From Filifactor alocis ATCC 35896 (GTDB lineage Bacteria; Bacillota; Clostridia; Peptostreptococcales; Filifactoraceae): a DNA stretch of 64,000 bases. The notes under the pieces were generated by a model. The model saw nothing but the letters and a program-made list of their open reading frames with translations. It searched no databases and was not told where the DNA came from. Where the stretch lies: assembly GCF_000163895.2 (NCBI RefSeq), contig NC_016630.1, forward strand, positions 744,001 through 808,000, written 5' to 3'. The position numbers and the translations under genes are program-made. This document shows, in pieces, positions 42,388 through 51,835 of this stretch (position 1 is the stretch's first letter; every line of letters begins with the position of its first letter).

Positions 42388-43737
42388 TTAGCCCAATATT
42401 TTGTTCATTGCAATTTCCGTTCGTGCAATCGCTGCATCAATTTCTTCTTTGGTAATGGTAAGAGGAGGATTAAAATAGAGTACATTTCCAAGTGGACGAA
42501 GAATCAATCCTTCTTTTAGAGCTTCTTTATAAATTTGATACCCTACTCTCTCTTTGGAATCAAACCCTTCTTTGGTTTCTTTGTCTGTCACAAGCTCCAT
42601 TGCATTGATCAATCCTAATGTCCGAATCTCTCCTACATTTTTATGACTTCCAAAATGCTGATGCATTTGTTCTTTCAAGTATTCTGCCGTTTCATTTGCT
42701 CTCTCCAAAATACGCTCTTCTTCCAACACATCAAGCACCGCATGTGCTGCACTACATCCAAGAGGATTTCCGCTATAAGTATGACTGTGCATAAATGCTT
42801 TGCCCTCATTGTAGTCAGAGTAGAATGCCTGATAGATTTTTTCTGTTGTAATGGTAATTGCCATCGGCATATATCCACCTGTCAATCCTTTGGAAATACA
42901 CATGATATCAGGACTGATTCCGGCATGATCACAAGCAAACATCTTTCCCGTTCGTCCAAAACCCGTTGCTATTTCATCGGCAATTAACAGAACACCATAT
43001 TCATCGCATAATGCTCTGAGTTTTTTCAAATATTGAGCCGGATACATTCTCATTCCGGCACTTCCTTGCAACAACGGTTCTACAATCATCGCACAGGTTT
43101 CTTTTCCATATTTCTCAAATTCCTGTTCCGCCTTTTCAAAACACTCTACATGACAATTTTCTCTGCACTTTCCGTAAGGACAACGATAACAGTCCGGGGC
43201 ATCGATTCGAATCGCATCCATCAGCATCGGTTGATAGATTTTTGCATACAAATCCAATGTTCCAACCGAAAGTGCTCCAATCGTTTCACCATGATATCCG
43301 TCAGACAAACACATAAACTTTGTTCTGTGATGCCCCTCTTGATAATGATATTGAAATGCCATTTTCAAGGAACACTCCACTGCAGCCGAACCGTTGTCTG
43401 AAAAATTGAATTTTGTCAGTCCCTCAGGAATGATTTTGGATAACCTCTGACACAATCTAATTGCAGGTTGATGAGAAAAATTTGCGAAAATAACATGCTC
43501 CAATTGGTCCAACTGTGCCTTGATTCCTTCTGTAATCTTTGTATTGCAGTGCCCCAAAAGATTGCACCACCAAGAACTAACCACATCTAAGTACTCTTTT
43601 CCATCCATATCATACAGATGAACACCATCCCCTTTTTCGATAATAATCGGCGGTAATTCTTCATAATCTTTCATTTGTGAACATGGATGCCAAATATATT
43701 TCACATCTTCTTTTTGCCAATCTACCATTGATTTCAT
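42388..43737 (-). CDS. bioA: Adenosylmethionine-8-amino-7-oxononanoate aminotransferase
   Basis: Makes diaminopelargonic acid in biotin synthesis using SAM as amino donor. 449 residues, class III aminotransferase: IWHPCSQMKDY, SSWWCNLLGH, SDGYHGETIGALS, LIADEIATGFGRTG and the PLP lysine in CISKGLTGGYMP. GGGGG eight bases before the ATG; start overlaps the bioD stop. Last gene of bioY-bioD-bioA. bioF and bioB are not in the window. Confidence 0.97.
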   Translation of the reverse strand: MKSMVDWQKEDVKYIWHPCSQMKDYEELPPIIIEKGDGVHLYDMDGKEYLDVVSSWWCNLLGHCNTKITEGIKAQLDQLEHVIFANFSHQPAIRLCQRLSKIIPEGLTKFNFSDNGSAAVECSLKMAFQYHYQEGHHRTKFMCLSDGYHGETIGALSVGTLDLYAKIYQPMLMDAIRIDAPDCYRCPYGKCRENCHVECFEKAEQEFEKYGKETCAMIVEPLLQGSAGMRMYPAQYLKKLRALCDEYGVLLIADEIATGFGRTGKMFACDHAGISPDIMCISKGLTGGYMPMAITITTEKIYQAFYSDYNEGKAFMHSHTYSGNPLGCSAAHAVLDVLEEERILERANETAEYLKEQMHQHFGSHKNVGEIRTLGLINAMELVTDKETKEGFDSKERVGYQIYKEALKEGLILRPLGNVLYFNPPLTITKEEIDAAIARTEIAMNKILG

Positions 43738-44411
43738 TGCTCATTCCCCCATAATGTTGCAATTTGTTCCTTGCTGATCTCCAAATCTGTCATTCCTTGC
43801 TTCAATGTAGAAAGTACCGGAATATTTGTCATTTCTTCAATCATTGTGATATTATCTTGTTCCATTTCACTTCCTGTATAGAAGTTTAGGATAATCCCTT
43901 TTATCTCTATGTTTCTTGCTCTCATATACTCTACGGTAAGTACGGTAGCATTGATGGTTCCGAGTCCTGCGTGCGCTATAATAACAGACGGCAACTCTAA
44001 CATTTTGATGATATCTTCCAAAAATATTTTTTGTGTTTTGTCGTATCGTATCGGACAGATAATTCCGCCGCTTCCCTCTACCATGACATAAGGATACCTG
44101 TTACAAACGGTTTCATATCCTTTTTTAACAACTTCCATTTCTACAGGATGATTTTCCCATTTTGCAGCCAAATGAGGTGATACCGCCTCATGATAAAGAT
44201 ATGACAACAGCGTGCTCTCCTCTTGATTGATTTGTGCAATACTGTTCACATATCCCGCATCACTCTCTGCAATACTGTTTGCTCCACTCAATGCCGCTTT
44301 GTAATAGCCTACATCGTAACCATACTCTCGCATTTTTTTTGCAAGCAATGCCGTTACATAAGTCTTACCAACATCTGTTCCTGTTCCTGTCACAAAAATA
44401 CCTTTGCTCAT
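43734..44411 (-). CDS. bioD: Dethiobiotin synthetase
   Basis: Closes the ureido ring with CO2 and ATP. 225 residues with P-loop GTGTDVGKTYVT at the start and VMVEGSGGIICPI. GGGGGG precedes the ATG. Overlaps bioA by four bases. Confidence 0.97.
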   Translation of the reverse strand: MSKGIFVTGTGTDVGKTYVTALLAKKMREYGYDVGYYKAALSGANSIAESDAGYVNSIAQINQEESTLLSYLYHEAVSPHLAAKWENHPVEMEVVKKGYETVCNRYPYVMVEGSGGIICPIRYDKTQKIFLEDIIKMLELPSVIIAHAGLGTINATVLTVEYMRARNIEIKGIILNFYTGSEMEQDNITMIEEMTNIPVLSTLKQGMTDLEISKEQIATLWGNEQ

Positions 44412-44487
44412 AGGAACATACCCCCCTTTTTGTGATGATTCCGCATACAGACTACTTCATGATAATAGCCAACTAAATTTTATTTTT

Positions 44488-45054
44488 TTATCGATATTGA
44501 TGAAGAACAGGCAACAAGCGTTTCATCAAAATTGCCGCAACAACACATAAGAACAAATCTCCGGGTACAATCAACAGAAAACAGTACAAAATCAGATTCC
44601 AAAGTGTCATTCCTGCACCCGAATAATAGTTCATAATGACAAAACAATGCACCATTCCAAATCCATATACTGCCATCAATCCTGCAATATTTGCCCATAG
44701 CAATCTTCCAAAAGAAGGATTTTTGACTTCATGTGCAATTTTTCCCGTCAAATAAGCTCCCACTGCAAAGCCGATGATATATCCGAAACTCGGTTTGAAA
44801 ATATACATCAAACCTCCACCTTCTGTAAATACAGGCACTCCTATCAATCCAAGGATTATGTAAAGAAGTACGCTCATTGTACCTAATTTCTTCCCTAACA
44901 AAAGCCCTGCCAGCATGGTAAATAACAATTGTAACGTAAACGGTACATACGGAATCGGAATGCGAATGAACGCTCCTACAATAATCAATGCCGTGAACAT
45001 TGCACAAAGAGTCATATCCCTTACTGCGGTTTGTCTGTTTAATTGTTCCATCAT
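44488..45054 (-). CDS. bioY: Biotin transporter BioY
   Basis: S component of the ECF biotin transporter. 188 residues, six spans, with PFTLQLLFTMLAGLLLGKK and GYIIGFAVGAYLTG. AAGGAG fits the second of two consecutive ATGs (45051) better. First gene of the biotin operon; uptake and synthesis are thus controlled together. Confidence 0.95.
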   Translation of the reverse strand: MMEQLNRQTAVRDMTLCAMFTALIIVGAFIRIPIPYVPFTLQLLFTMLAGLLLGKKLGTMSVLLYIILGLIGVPVFTEGGGLMYIFKPSFGYIIGFAVGAYLTGKIAHEVKNPSFGRLLWANIAGLMAVYGFGMVHCFVIMNYYSGAGMTLWNLILYCFLLIVPGDLFLCVVAAILMKRLLPVLHQYR

Positions 45055-45146
45055 TCTCTCCTTTTTTCATTTTTCATTCATGATACAAAACAAAGTTACT
45101 TCCTTACGATAGGAAATAAAATCATCTTATCTCTATTACTCTAATA

Positions 45147-45175
45147 GTAATAGCATACTTTTTCCTTATTGTCAA
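45147..45175 (-). promoter_or_regulatory. bioYDA promoter
   Basis: TTGACA (45170-45175), 17-bp spacer, TATTAC (45147-45152) on the minus strand; the -35 lies inside the putative BirA site. Confidence 0.75.
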
Positions 45176-45201
45176 CTTTTAACTATGAATTTATTTACAA
45201 T
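45168..45201. promoter_or_regulatory. Putative BirA operator
   Basis: Half-sites ATTGTCAAC and ATTTACAAT, inverted with 7 of 9 matches and separated by 16 bp, the layout of Firmicute BirA boxes. It covers the bioY -35, so biotin-loaded BirA would block transcription. Confidence 0.65.
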
Positions 45202-45491
45202 AGTTTCTTCCATAGTTTTTTTACAAACAGTATGTTTGTGTTAAATGTGTGCCGAAATAGTAACAATGTAATAGCAAAAACTTTACAGTCTTGTCATTTA
45301 TATTGAAATCCAAAAAAGAATATGTTACTTTGTAGCTGGACATGAAACTTGCCATTCTTCTTATTGGAAAAATATTAGTACTCTCATGCTATTCATATTT
45401 TTTTCAAAACATATTTTCACAAGAAGTTCAGCAAGAATCATAAATTTACACAGAACATTAAACACTAAATAAAAAAGAAAGGATGTTTGTT

Positions 45492-46202
45492 ATGAAAAGA
45501 AAATTAGCAGCATTGTTAGGAATCGGATTAATGTCAGTCTCTTTAGTAGCATGTAACTCCCAAGCTACCGAAAACAAAAGTACAACTGATCCGAATGTCA
45601 CAGAACAAAATTCCACAGATGAAACCGGTAACACCAATGAGGACATGGCTGGAGAATCTTTGTTACAGTGGGGTAAAATTATTTCTGTTGACAAAGAGTC
45701 CGGTCAAATTGTAATTGAAGATAAAAATATGCCGGCTGAAGAAGGAAATGCCGATTTCAACAAAATCGTTTTGAATACTTCCGGCGACAAAACAGCGTTT
45801 GTCAACGCTGAAACAGGCGAAAAAGTATCCATAGATGACTTGAAAGAAGGCGATGAAATCTATGCTTGGGTATCCATTGCATTTACAGCCAGTGAACCTC
45901 CTCAAACTTTTGCTTATGTAATTGCTACCAATACCGCTGTGATGACACCACCGAAATATATTGGTGTTGCTTCTGTTGAAAAAACAGATGCGGGTCTGTT
46001 CTTAACGGATACCATGGATGAAAAATGGGATTTAACAGATGTTGAATCCAAAAATATCACTGCTTATGAAGACGGAAAAGAAATCGATCCGACTACAATC
46101 AAAGCAAACTCCACATGTTTGATATGGCCTGCTAATGTTCCTGTAACAGAAGGCTCTGACACAACTGTGTTAAAAGCAACACGATTAATTGTATTACAGT
46201 AA
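45492..46202 (+). CDS. Lipoprotein of unknown function
   Basis: 236 residues with lipobox LVAC and a Thr/Asn/Glu-rich linker (about 20-50). The mature domain (WGKIISVDKESGQIVIEDK, then KVSIDDLKEGDEIYAWVS) looks like repeated OB-like or peptidase-inhibitor-like beta units and is seen in Clostridial secreted proteins; function unknown. AAAGGA eight bases before ATG 45492 decides the start. Followed by a terminator. Confidence 0.75.
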   Translation: MKRKLAALLGIGLMSVSLVACNSQATENKSTTDPNVTEQNSTDETGNTNEDMAGESLLQWGKIISVDKESGQIVIEDKNMPAEEGNADFNKIVLNTSGDKTAFVNAETGEKVSIDDLKEGDEIYAWVSIAFTASEPPQTFAYVIATNTAVMTPPKYIGVASVEKTDAGLFLTDTMDEKWDLTDVESKNITAYEDGKEIDPTTIKANSTCLIWPANVPVTEGSDTTVLKATRLIVLQ

Positions 46203-46249
46203 ACCCTAAAGTTTTTTCAAATTTTTTCTCCTTATTATCATAAAGCTAA

Positions 46250-46283
46250 AAACCGTTCATCTTTGATGGGCGGTTTTTACTTT
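46250..46283 (+). terminator. Terminator of the lipoprotein gene
   Basis: AAAACCGTTCATC pairs with GATGGGCGGTTTT, then T run. The rest of 46284-46548 holds nothing I recognise. Confidence 0.85.
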
Positions 46284-46548
46284 TAAAAAAAGCTGTCCTG
46301 ATTTCCGCTTTCATACTAAACATGCAATATCCTATAATGATTGCTACAGAATTAAAAATAGTATTAAGACCAAACACTATTTTGAAATATAGATATCATG
46401 TATGATTAACAAAAAGAGAATAAACTATAATCATATCAAAACATCAAATTCTTATTATCATTTAAACCTGCGATTCGTACTATAATATTGAATAGATATT
46501 ACTTATAAGACTTTTGACATATAGACCAAACAATCCATCCTTTCCAAT

Positions 46549-46587
46549 AAAAAAGATATTTTACAGAATCTCTTCTGCAAAATATCC
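46549..46587 (-). terminator. sdaAA terminator
   Basis: GATATTTTGCAGAA pairs with TTCTGTAAAATATC (one mismatch), followed on the minus strand by TTTTTTATT. Confidence 0.8.
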
Positions 46588-46669
46588 TTCTTTCTGTATC
46601 ACAAGTCTATCAAAAAACCTATCCGATTTCCATTCTATATTATCTTGTTCTTTCTATTTTACAAAAAAA

Positions 46670-47542
46670 CTATTTTCCCAAAAATTTTTTACGGATACGC
46701 ACACCTGTCTTGGTGCCTGCAAGACCTCCCATTCCTGTTTCTCTCAAGGATTCATCTAAAGAATTTCCGACTTCTCCCATCGCTTGTACCACTTCTTCAA
46801 ATGGAACGAAAGAAGTGACTCCCGCCAATGCGATATCTGCCGCAATCATTGCATTCATCACCCCGGATGCATTCCTGAACGTACAAGGATACTGTACCAA
46901 CCCGGCAATCGGGTCACACACCAAACCGAGCACATTGATAATCGTAATGCTTGCCGCATTCAAAACCTGCGTCGGTGTTCCGCCAAGCATTTCTACCAAT
47001 GCCGCCGCCGCCATCGCAGATGCGGAACCGCATTCCGCTTGACATCCACCTTCCGCTCCGGCAAAAGTTGCATATTTCCCAATCATTTGTCCGATTCCGA
47101 TAGAAGTCAAAAATCCGTTTTGTATGGTCTCTTCATCAAACTGATAGCGTTGTTTCGCCGATACCATCAATGCAGGCAAAATTCCGGAAGAACCTGCCGT
47201 CGGTGCTGCAATAATCTTGCCCATGGTACTATTGACTTCACTTGTCGAAAATGCCATTGCCATTGCATCCATCAAAAAACTCCCCACAACAGGCTCTTTT
47301 GTCTTTGCATAAGTATGGCATTTCTGAGCAAATCCGTCTATCATTCGAAACTCTGTCTTCTCCGCTTTTTCCAAATGTTCTGTTGCAGATTGATTCATTA
47401 CTTCAAACACTTCATTCAACTGCATACGAATCTCTTCTTCTGTTTTTTTGGAAGTTCTAAGCTCTTCTTCCAACACCAAGTCGTAGATATGACATTTTTT
47501 CTTCTTACAAGTTTCTATAATCTCTTTTTCTGTATTTAACAA
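46670..47542 (-). CDS. sdaAA: L-serine dehydratase, alpha subunit (Fe-S)
   Basis: Deaminates serine to pyruvate with an oxygen-sensitive 4Fe-4S cluster. 290 residues: GSFLMDAMAMAFSTSEVN, AAPTAGSSGILPA, GAEGGCQAECGSASAMAAA (cluster cysteines) and LVCDPIAGLVQYPC. GGAGG eight bases before a TTG at 47540-47542 gives the start. Three bases after sdaAB. Confidence 0.96.
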   Translation of the reverse strand: MLNTEKEIIETCKKKKCHIYDLVLEEELRTSKKTEEEIRMQLNEVFEVMNQSATEHLEKAEKTEFRMIDGFAQKCHTYAKTKEPVVGSFLMDAMAMAFSTSEVNSTMGKIIAAPTAGSSGILPALMVSAKQRYQFDEETIQNGFLTSIGIGQMIGKYATFAGAEGGCQAECGSASAMAAAALVEMLGGTPTQVLNAASITIINVLGLVCDPIAGLVQYPCTFRNASGVMNAMIAADIALAGVTSFVPFEEVVQAMGEVGNSLDESLRETGMGGLAGTKTGVRIRKKFLGK

Positions 47543-47545
47543 TGT

Positions 47546-48214
47546 CTACACCTCCACATACTTCTGTGTTAAAAATCGATTCGTATTTCCAATCTGTTCT
47601 TTTACAGTATCTGTAATTTTAGAATCGACTTCAATTGTCAGAGTAACAACATTGGTCAAGGTGTTCTTATGTGTCATAATCGTCTCAATATTGTAGTTAT
47701 TGTCCAAAAGAATCGTCGATACGGATGCAATCACACCTTTTTGTTCATTATACTGTAGCAAAATGGTAGGATACCCTCCACAATACTCTACCTTGATTCC
47801 GTTGATATTGACAATAACCATTGCACCACCACCAATCGAAGAGCCAATCACATACTCATCTTCACGGTCTTCAAAATGAAATAAAATCTTTACGGTATTA
47901 GGATGATACTCTTCTCCCAAATCAATCTTGTGAATCTTATACTTCATATTCTGTTTTTCTGCATCCTCGAACGCAGTGCGAATTCGACTGTCATCAGTAT
48001 CATACCCCAACATTCCGCCAATAAGTGCACAATCTGTTCCATGTCCCTTGTAAGTGTATGCAAAAGAACCATGCAAAAAAAACTCTACCGATTCGAAATC
48101 TGAACCGCATATCTTTCTTGCAATATTCGCAATACGACAAGCTCCCGCAGTATGAGAGCTTGAAGGTCCAATCATCACAGGACCCAATATATCAAACGCA
48201 GTATATTCTGCCAT
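47546..48214 (-). CDS. sdaAB: L-serine dehydratase, beta subunit
   Basis: 222 residues: N-terminal catalytic-partner domain with DILGPVMIGPSSSHTAGA and a C-terminal ACT domain (about 145-222, GVIASVSTILLDNNYNIETI) for regulation by serine. GAGAGG seven bases before ATG 48212-48214 sets the start rather than the ATG at 48238. Confidence 0.96.
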   Translation of the reverse strand: MAEYTAFDILGPVMIGPSSSHTAGACRIANIARKICGSDFESVEFFLHGSFAYTYKGHGTDCALIGGMLGYDTDDSRIRTAFEDAEKQNMKYKIHKIDLGEEYHPNTVKILFHFEDREDEYVIGSSIGGGAMVIVNINGIKVEYCGGYPTILLQYNEQKGVIASVSTILLDNNYNIETIMTHKNTLTNVVTLTIEVDSKITDTVKEQIGNTNRFLTQKYVEV

Positions 48215-48239
48215 ATCCTTTCCTCTCCGTTTTTTCAAT

Positions 48240-48760
48240 TTGATCGTTACCCTGAAAGAAACAACTTGACACCTAAGATAAAAGGCTCTGCTTGAGCCTC
48301 GTGTGTCCCTAACTTCTATCTCCTGCTGATACGATTATCTGCTTGAATTCCCTAATATCGTCTCTGTTTCAAATTGCCATTCACAGTTTAACTTCCTATT
48401 TCCCCAAGCAACTACACACTCTCCTAAGTTCAAGAAGAAAGAAATTAAGAGTGTATTTTTTTGAAGTTACAGTAATTTGATTAAGTTTTGGTATGAAGTA
48501 TTCAACCAATATAAGACTCTCCAAAAGAGAATGAATCATCTAATGTAATTGTTTCTCTCTCACGGTTTTTCGTTGGATAAAAGTTTCAAATCTCTGTCAT
48601 TTTACTGTATCGGAAAACATTCGACAAATTTCCTTAAACAGTGAGTTGTTCTTCCCCTTTATCATATCAAAAATTACCTTTTCATGAAACTGATATATGA
48701 TATTTTTTGCTTGAACATTCAAATTATAAACTTTCAAGTTACTATGGATATGCTCTTACG
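48240..48760. other. Gene-free spacer upstream of sdaAB
   Basis: About 520 bp. A hairpin AGGCTC/GAGCCT at 48284-48301 followed on the minus strand by TTTTAT could be a weak terminator for fchA or a leader structure. No riboswitch core recognised and no gene. Confidence 0.5.
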
Positions 48761-48763
48761 AAT

Positions 48764-49387
48764 TTACAAAAATGACACTTTCTCTCTGATTTCTTCCTCT
48801 CTTCTGTTGGCTTGTTGCTCTAATGTAGCCATTTCTTTCCGCATAGATTCCACAAAATCAGAGTCTTTGATTTGAGACAAGTTGATTTTTACATTATAGA
48901 AAGCGGAATGCAGTGCTGTTCTTGACTGCAAAACTGCAATCAAACCGTCTGTAACAGCATTTTGATTTCCTTTTTCAATCACAATTTCTGCCAAATCAAA
49001 CAATTCATATACTGTTTTCCCGACTTCAAACGGTACAACAGTCGCATGTTGATATCCTTCTTGAATTTTTTGACTTCGGTATTGTTTCTGTTCTTCTGTT
49101 TCTTTCGGAAGGCGAAACGCCTCCATCGCCTCATCAAAAGAACTTGCATCTCTATGCATCAAGTCCAAAAATTTGGTTCGATACTCTTCTGTTTTATCAA
49201 TCACTTTCTTCATTTCTTCCTGCACTTCTTCATACCCGGATTTTCCAATGGTCAAATTTGCAACCATACTAATTAAGGCAGCAGCGCTTGCAGCTTCAAA
49301 AGCTGCAACGCTACCACCTCCGGGAGTAGGAGAAGAAGATGCTGTTTGTTCTACAAACTCTTTCATCGTTTTGTCGAATAACATCAT
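48764..49387 (-). CDS. Cyclodeaminase/cyclohydrolase family protein (FchA-like)
   Basis: 207 residues of the formimidoyl-THF cyclodeaminase / methenyl-THF cyclohydrolase family. Signature FVEQTASSSPTPGGGSVAA at the N-terminus and DAVTDGLIAVLQSRTALHSA-like segment near the end (here NAVTDGLIAVLQSRTALHSA). Interconverts 5,10-methenyl- and 10-formyl-THF or releases ammonia from formimino-THF. It lies downstream of fhs on the same strand, which fits one-carbon metabolism. Confidence 0.93.
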   Translation of the reverse strand: MMLFDKTMKEFVEQTASSSPTPGGGSVAAFEAASAAALISMVANLTIGKSGYEEVQEEMKKVIDKTEEYRTKFLDLMHRDASSFDEAMEAFRLPKETEEQKQYRSQKIQEGYQHATVVPFEVGKTVYELFDLAEIVIEKGNQNAVTDGLIAVLQSRTALHSAFYNVKINLSQIKDSDFVESMRKEMATLEQQANRREEEIREKVSFL

Positions 49388-49413
49388 AATTCTCTCTTTT
49401 CTCTATTATTATC

Positions 49414-49662
49414 CTATATTTTTATCCCATTATTTGTTTGTACTCCGTCATTATCAACGATACTCTTCCTATTGCAATGATTTACAACAATTCCAAACGA
49501 TGTTCCAAGTCCCTCCACAGGAAAAACTTCGATAAAACCATTCCTCCCCTTTTTCATTGCATCACTTCCATTTACCGTATGCTCCTGTCCTTTATCTTGG
49601 CAACTTACATCAGTGAATTTTTTAGGGTAGTTAAGAAACGGAGTGATTGATTGTATCGTCAC
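49414..49662 (-). other. Unassigned 82-codon open frame
   Basis: An uninterrupted frame between fhs and fchA that would start at GTG 49660-49662 and contains GRNGFIEVFPVEGLGTSFGI. There is no ribosome binding site and I cannot place it in a family. It may be chance, a decayed gene or antisense. The rest of 49388-49753 shows nothing. Confidence 0.25.
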
Positions 49663-49753
49663 TTTTTATCAAGCAGTAACGTTCTACTCTTGTTCCTTCG
49701 TTCGATTTCTTGTTTCATCATTAGAAAGAACCTTAGTATCATCTGTCTACTAT

Positions 49754-51433
49754 CTAAAATAATCCTGTGATAACTCCACGATTGTCAATATCAATTTTGT
49801 TCGCTGCAGGTTCTTTCGGTAAGCCCGGCATAACCATGATATTGCTTGTTTGACAAACAATAAACCCTGCTCCCGCACACACTCTGACATCCTTGATTGT
49901 AATATGAAAATCGCTTGGTGCTCCCATTACACTTGGATCATCAGTAAATGAGTATTGTGTTTTTGCCATACATATCGGCAAATGAGACAAGCCCAGCTCC
50001 TTAATTTTTGCAATTTGTTTTTGTGCTTTCGGTTCAATGACAGCTCCTGTTCCACCGTAAATTTCCCTTACAATCGTGTTGATTTTATCTTCAATGCTGT
50101 CTTCTACTTCATAAATTGGATGATATGCACTTTCTTCCTGTTCTAATAGTTGTACCAGCGCTTTTGCCATTTCAATTCCGCCTTCTCCACCTTTTTCCCA
50201 GCATTCATTCAAGGTGCAAACAACTCCCATGTCTTGACATAATGCCAACAGAGCTTTAATTTCTGTATCTGTATCGGAAATAAATTTGTTGATAGCTACC
50301 ATTACCGGCACTCCAAATTTTTTGATGTTTTCAATTTGTCGTTTTAAGTTTACAAAACCTGATGTTACCGCTTCGATATTTTCTTCAGACAGATTGTTCT
50401 TTGCTACTCCCCCATGCATTTTGAGAGCACGAACGGTAGCTACAATCACAACTGCATCCGGATGTAATCCTCCGACACGACATTTGATATCCAAGAATTT
50501 TTCCGCTCCCAAATCTGCGCCGAATCCTGCCTCTGTCACTACGATATCTCCCAGTTTCAAAGCTAATTTTGTTGCAATCAAGGAGTTACAACCATGGGCA
50601 ATGTTTGCAAAAGGTCCACCGTGAACCAATACAGGTGTATTTTCCAAAGTTTGTACCAAATTCGGTTTAATTGCATCTTTTAACAGAACCGTCATTGCAC
50701 CGTTGACTTGCAAATCTCTTGCTGTGACAGCCTCTCCACGCAAATTGTATGCAACAATAATATTTCCCAAACGCTCTTTCAAATCTTCCAAGTCTTTTGC
50801 CAAGCAAAGAATTGCCATCACTTCAGATGCAACGGTAATCATAAAAGAATCTTCTCTTGGAAAACCGCAAACCTTTCCTCCCAATGCAACAACTGTATTT
50901 CGAAGTGCACGATCGTTCATATCCAATACTCTCTTCCACACGATTTCTCTTGCGTCAATTTGAAGAGAGTTCCCGTGATGAATGTGATTGTCGATTGCTG
51001 CAGAAAGCAAATTGTTTGCCGCTGTAATGGCATGCATATCTCCTGTAAAATGAAGATTGATATCTTCCATCGGTACTACTTGAGCATATCCACCGCCCGC
51101 AGCTCCTCCTTTGATTCCAAACACCGGTCCCAAGGAAGGTTCTCTCAACGCAATATAAGCGTTCTTTCCGATTTTGTTCAACGCCTGTCCCAAACCGATA
51201 GAAGTTGTGGATTTTCCCTCTCCTGCCGGAGTTGGACTGATTGCGGTAACCAAAACCAACTTACCATCCTGTTTTGTTTCACATCTCTCAATCGCATCAA
51301 AAGAGATTTTTGATTTATATCTTCCGTAATATTCCAATTCGTTTTCCAAAATTCCATATTTCTCTGCAATTTCAGAAATAGGGAGCATATTTGCCTCTTG
51401 TGCAATTTCAATATCTGTTTTTACTTTCAACAT
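49754..51433 (-). CDS. fhs: Formate-tetrahydrofolate ligase
   Basis: Joins formate to THF with ATP, or runs in reverse to make ATP in purine/amino-acid fermenters. 559 residues, standard length: ISPTPAGEGKSTTSIGL (ATP site), REPSLGPVFGIKGGAAGGG, DMHAITAANNLL and VRALKMHGG. GAAGGAG six bases before ATG 51431-51433 sets the start; the ORF's extra 30 residues upstream are not part of the family. Confidence 0.97.
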   Translation of the reverse strand: MLKVKTDIEIAQEANMLPISEIAEKYGILENELEYYGRYKSKISFDAIERCETKQDGKLVLVTAISPTPAGEGKSTTSIGLGQALNKIGKNAYIALREPSLGPVFGIKGGAAGGGYAQVVPMEDINLHFTGDMHAITAANNLLSAAIDNHIHHGNSLQIDAREIVWKRVLDMNDRALRNTVVALGGKVCGFPREDSFMITVASEVMAILCLAKDLEDLKERLGNIIVAYNLRGEAVTARDLQVNGAMTVLLKDAIKPNLVQTLENTPVLVHGGPFANIAHGCNSLIATKLALKLGDIVVTEAGFGADLGAEKFLDIKCRVGGLHPDAVVIVATVRALKMHGGVAKNNLSEENIEAVTSGFVNLKRQIENIKKFGVPVMVAINKFISDTDTEIKALLALCQDMGVVCTLNECWEKGGEGGIEMAKALVQLLEQEESAYHPIYEVEDSIEDKINTIVREIYGGTGAVIEPKAQKQIAKIKELGLSHLPICMAKTQYSFTDDPSVMGAPSDFHITIKDVRVCAGAGFIVCQTSNIMVMPGLPKEPAANKIDIDNRGVITGLF

Positions 51434-51439
51434 GGTAAT

Positions 51440-51830
51440 CTCCTTCCCCTTCTCAACTAAAACAACTTCTTTTATTGGATTTTTGTAGGCAGATAAGTTT
51501 TTTGAAACAAAATAAATCGGCACACTTCTCTAAGTTCTAAATGATATACTGATAAGCCAATTATCAAATCTTTGTTGTTTATAATATAAAAAACATTCGA
51601 CCCATTTAATACCTTATTTGTATTTTACTATTTTTTGTTCAGATTGTAAATGAAAATCCGATTGTGATAACACAATTTTACATTTTTGTTCAAATGACGG
51701 AATTTTTCTGTAATCAAAAAATTCTACAGTCACTGCTCTGAACTACTTTTAATATCCGGAGCAGAACTATAGAATTTTATTTTTTAGTGATTGATAAGAG
51801 GAGTCTCTCAATCTGCAGTTGATTCAAAGA
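51440..51830. other. Gene-free spacer between gltX and fhs
   Basis: About 400 AT-rich bases. No riboswitch core (THF type looked for), clear terminator or gene seen. Confidence 0.5.
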
Positions 51831-51835
51831 ATCAT

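Noticed and set aside
48284..48301. T-box or other riboswitch upstream of sdaAB
   Set aside because: Only one short hairpin is seen; the T-box sequence and specifier stem are missing.
51440..51830. THF riboswitch upstream of fhs
   Set aside because: No matching paired elements or conserved core could be found in the spacer.
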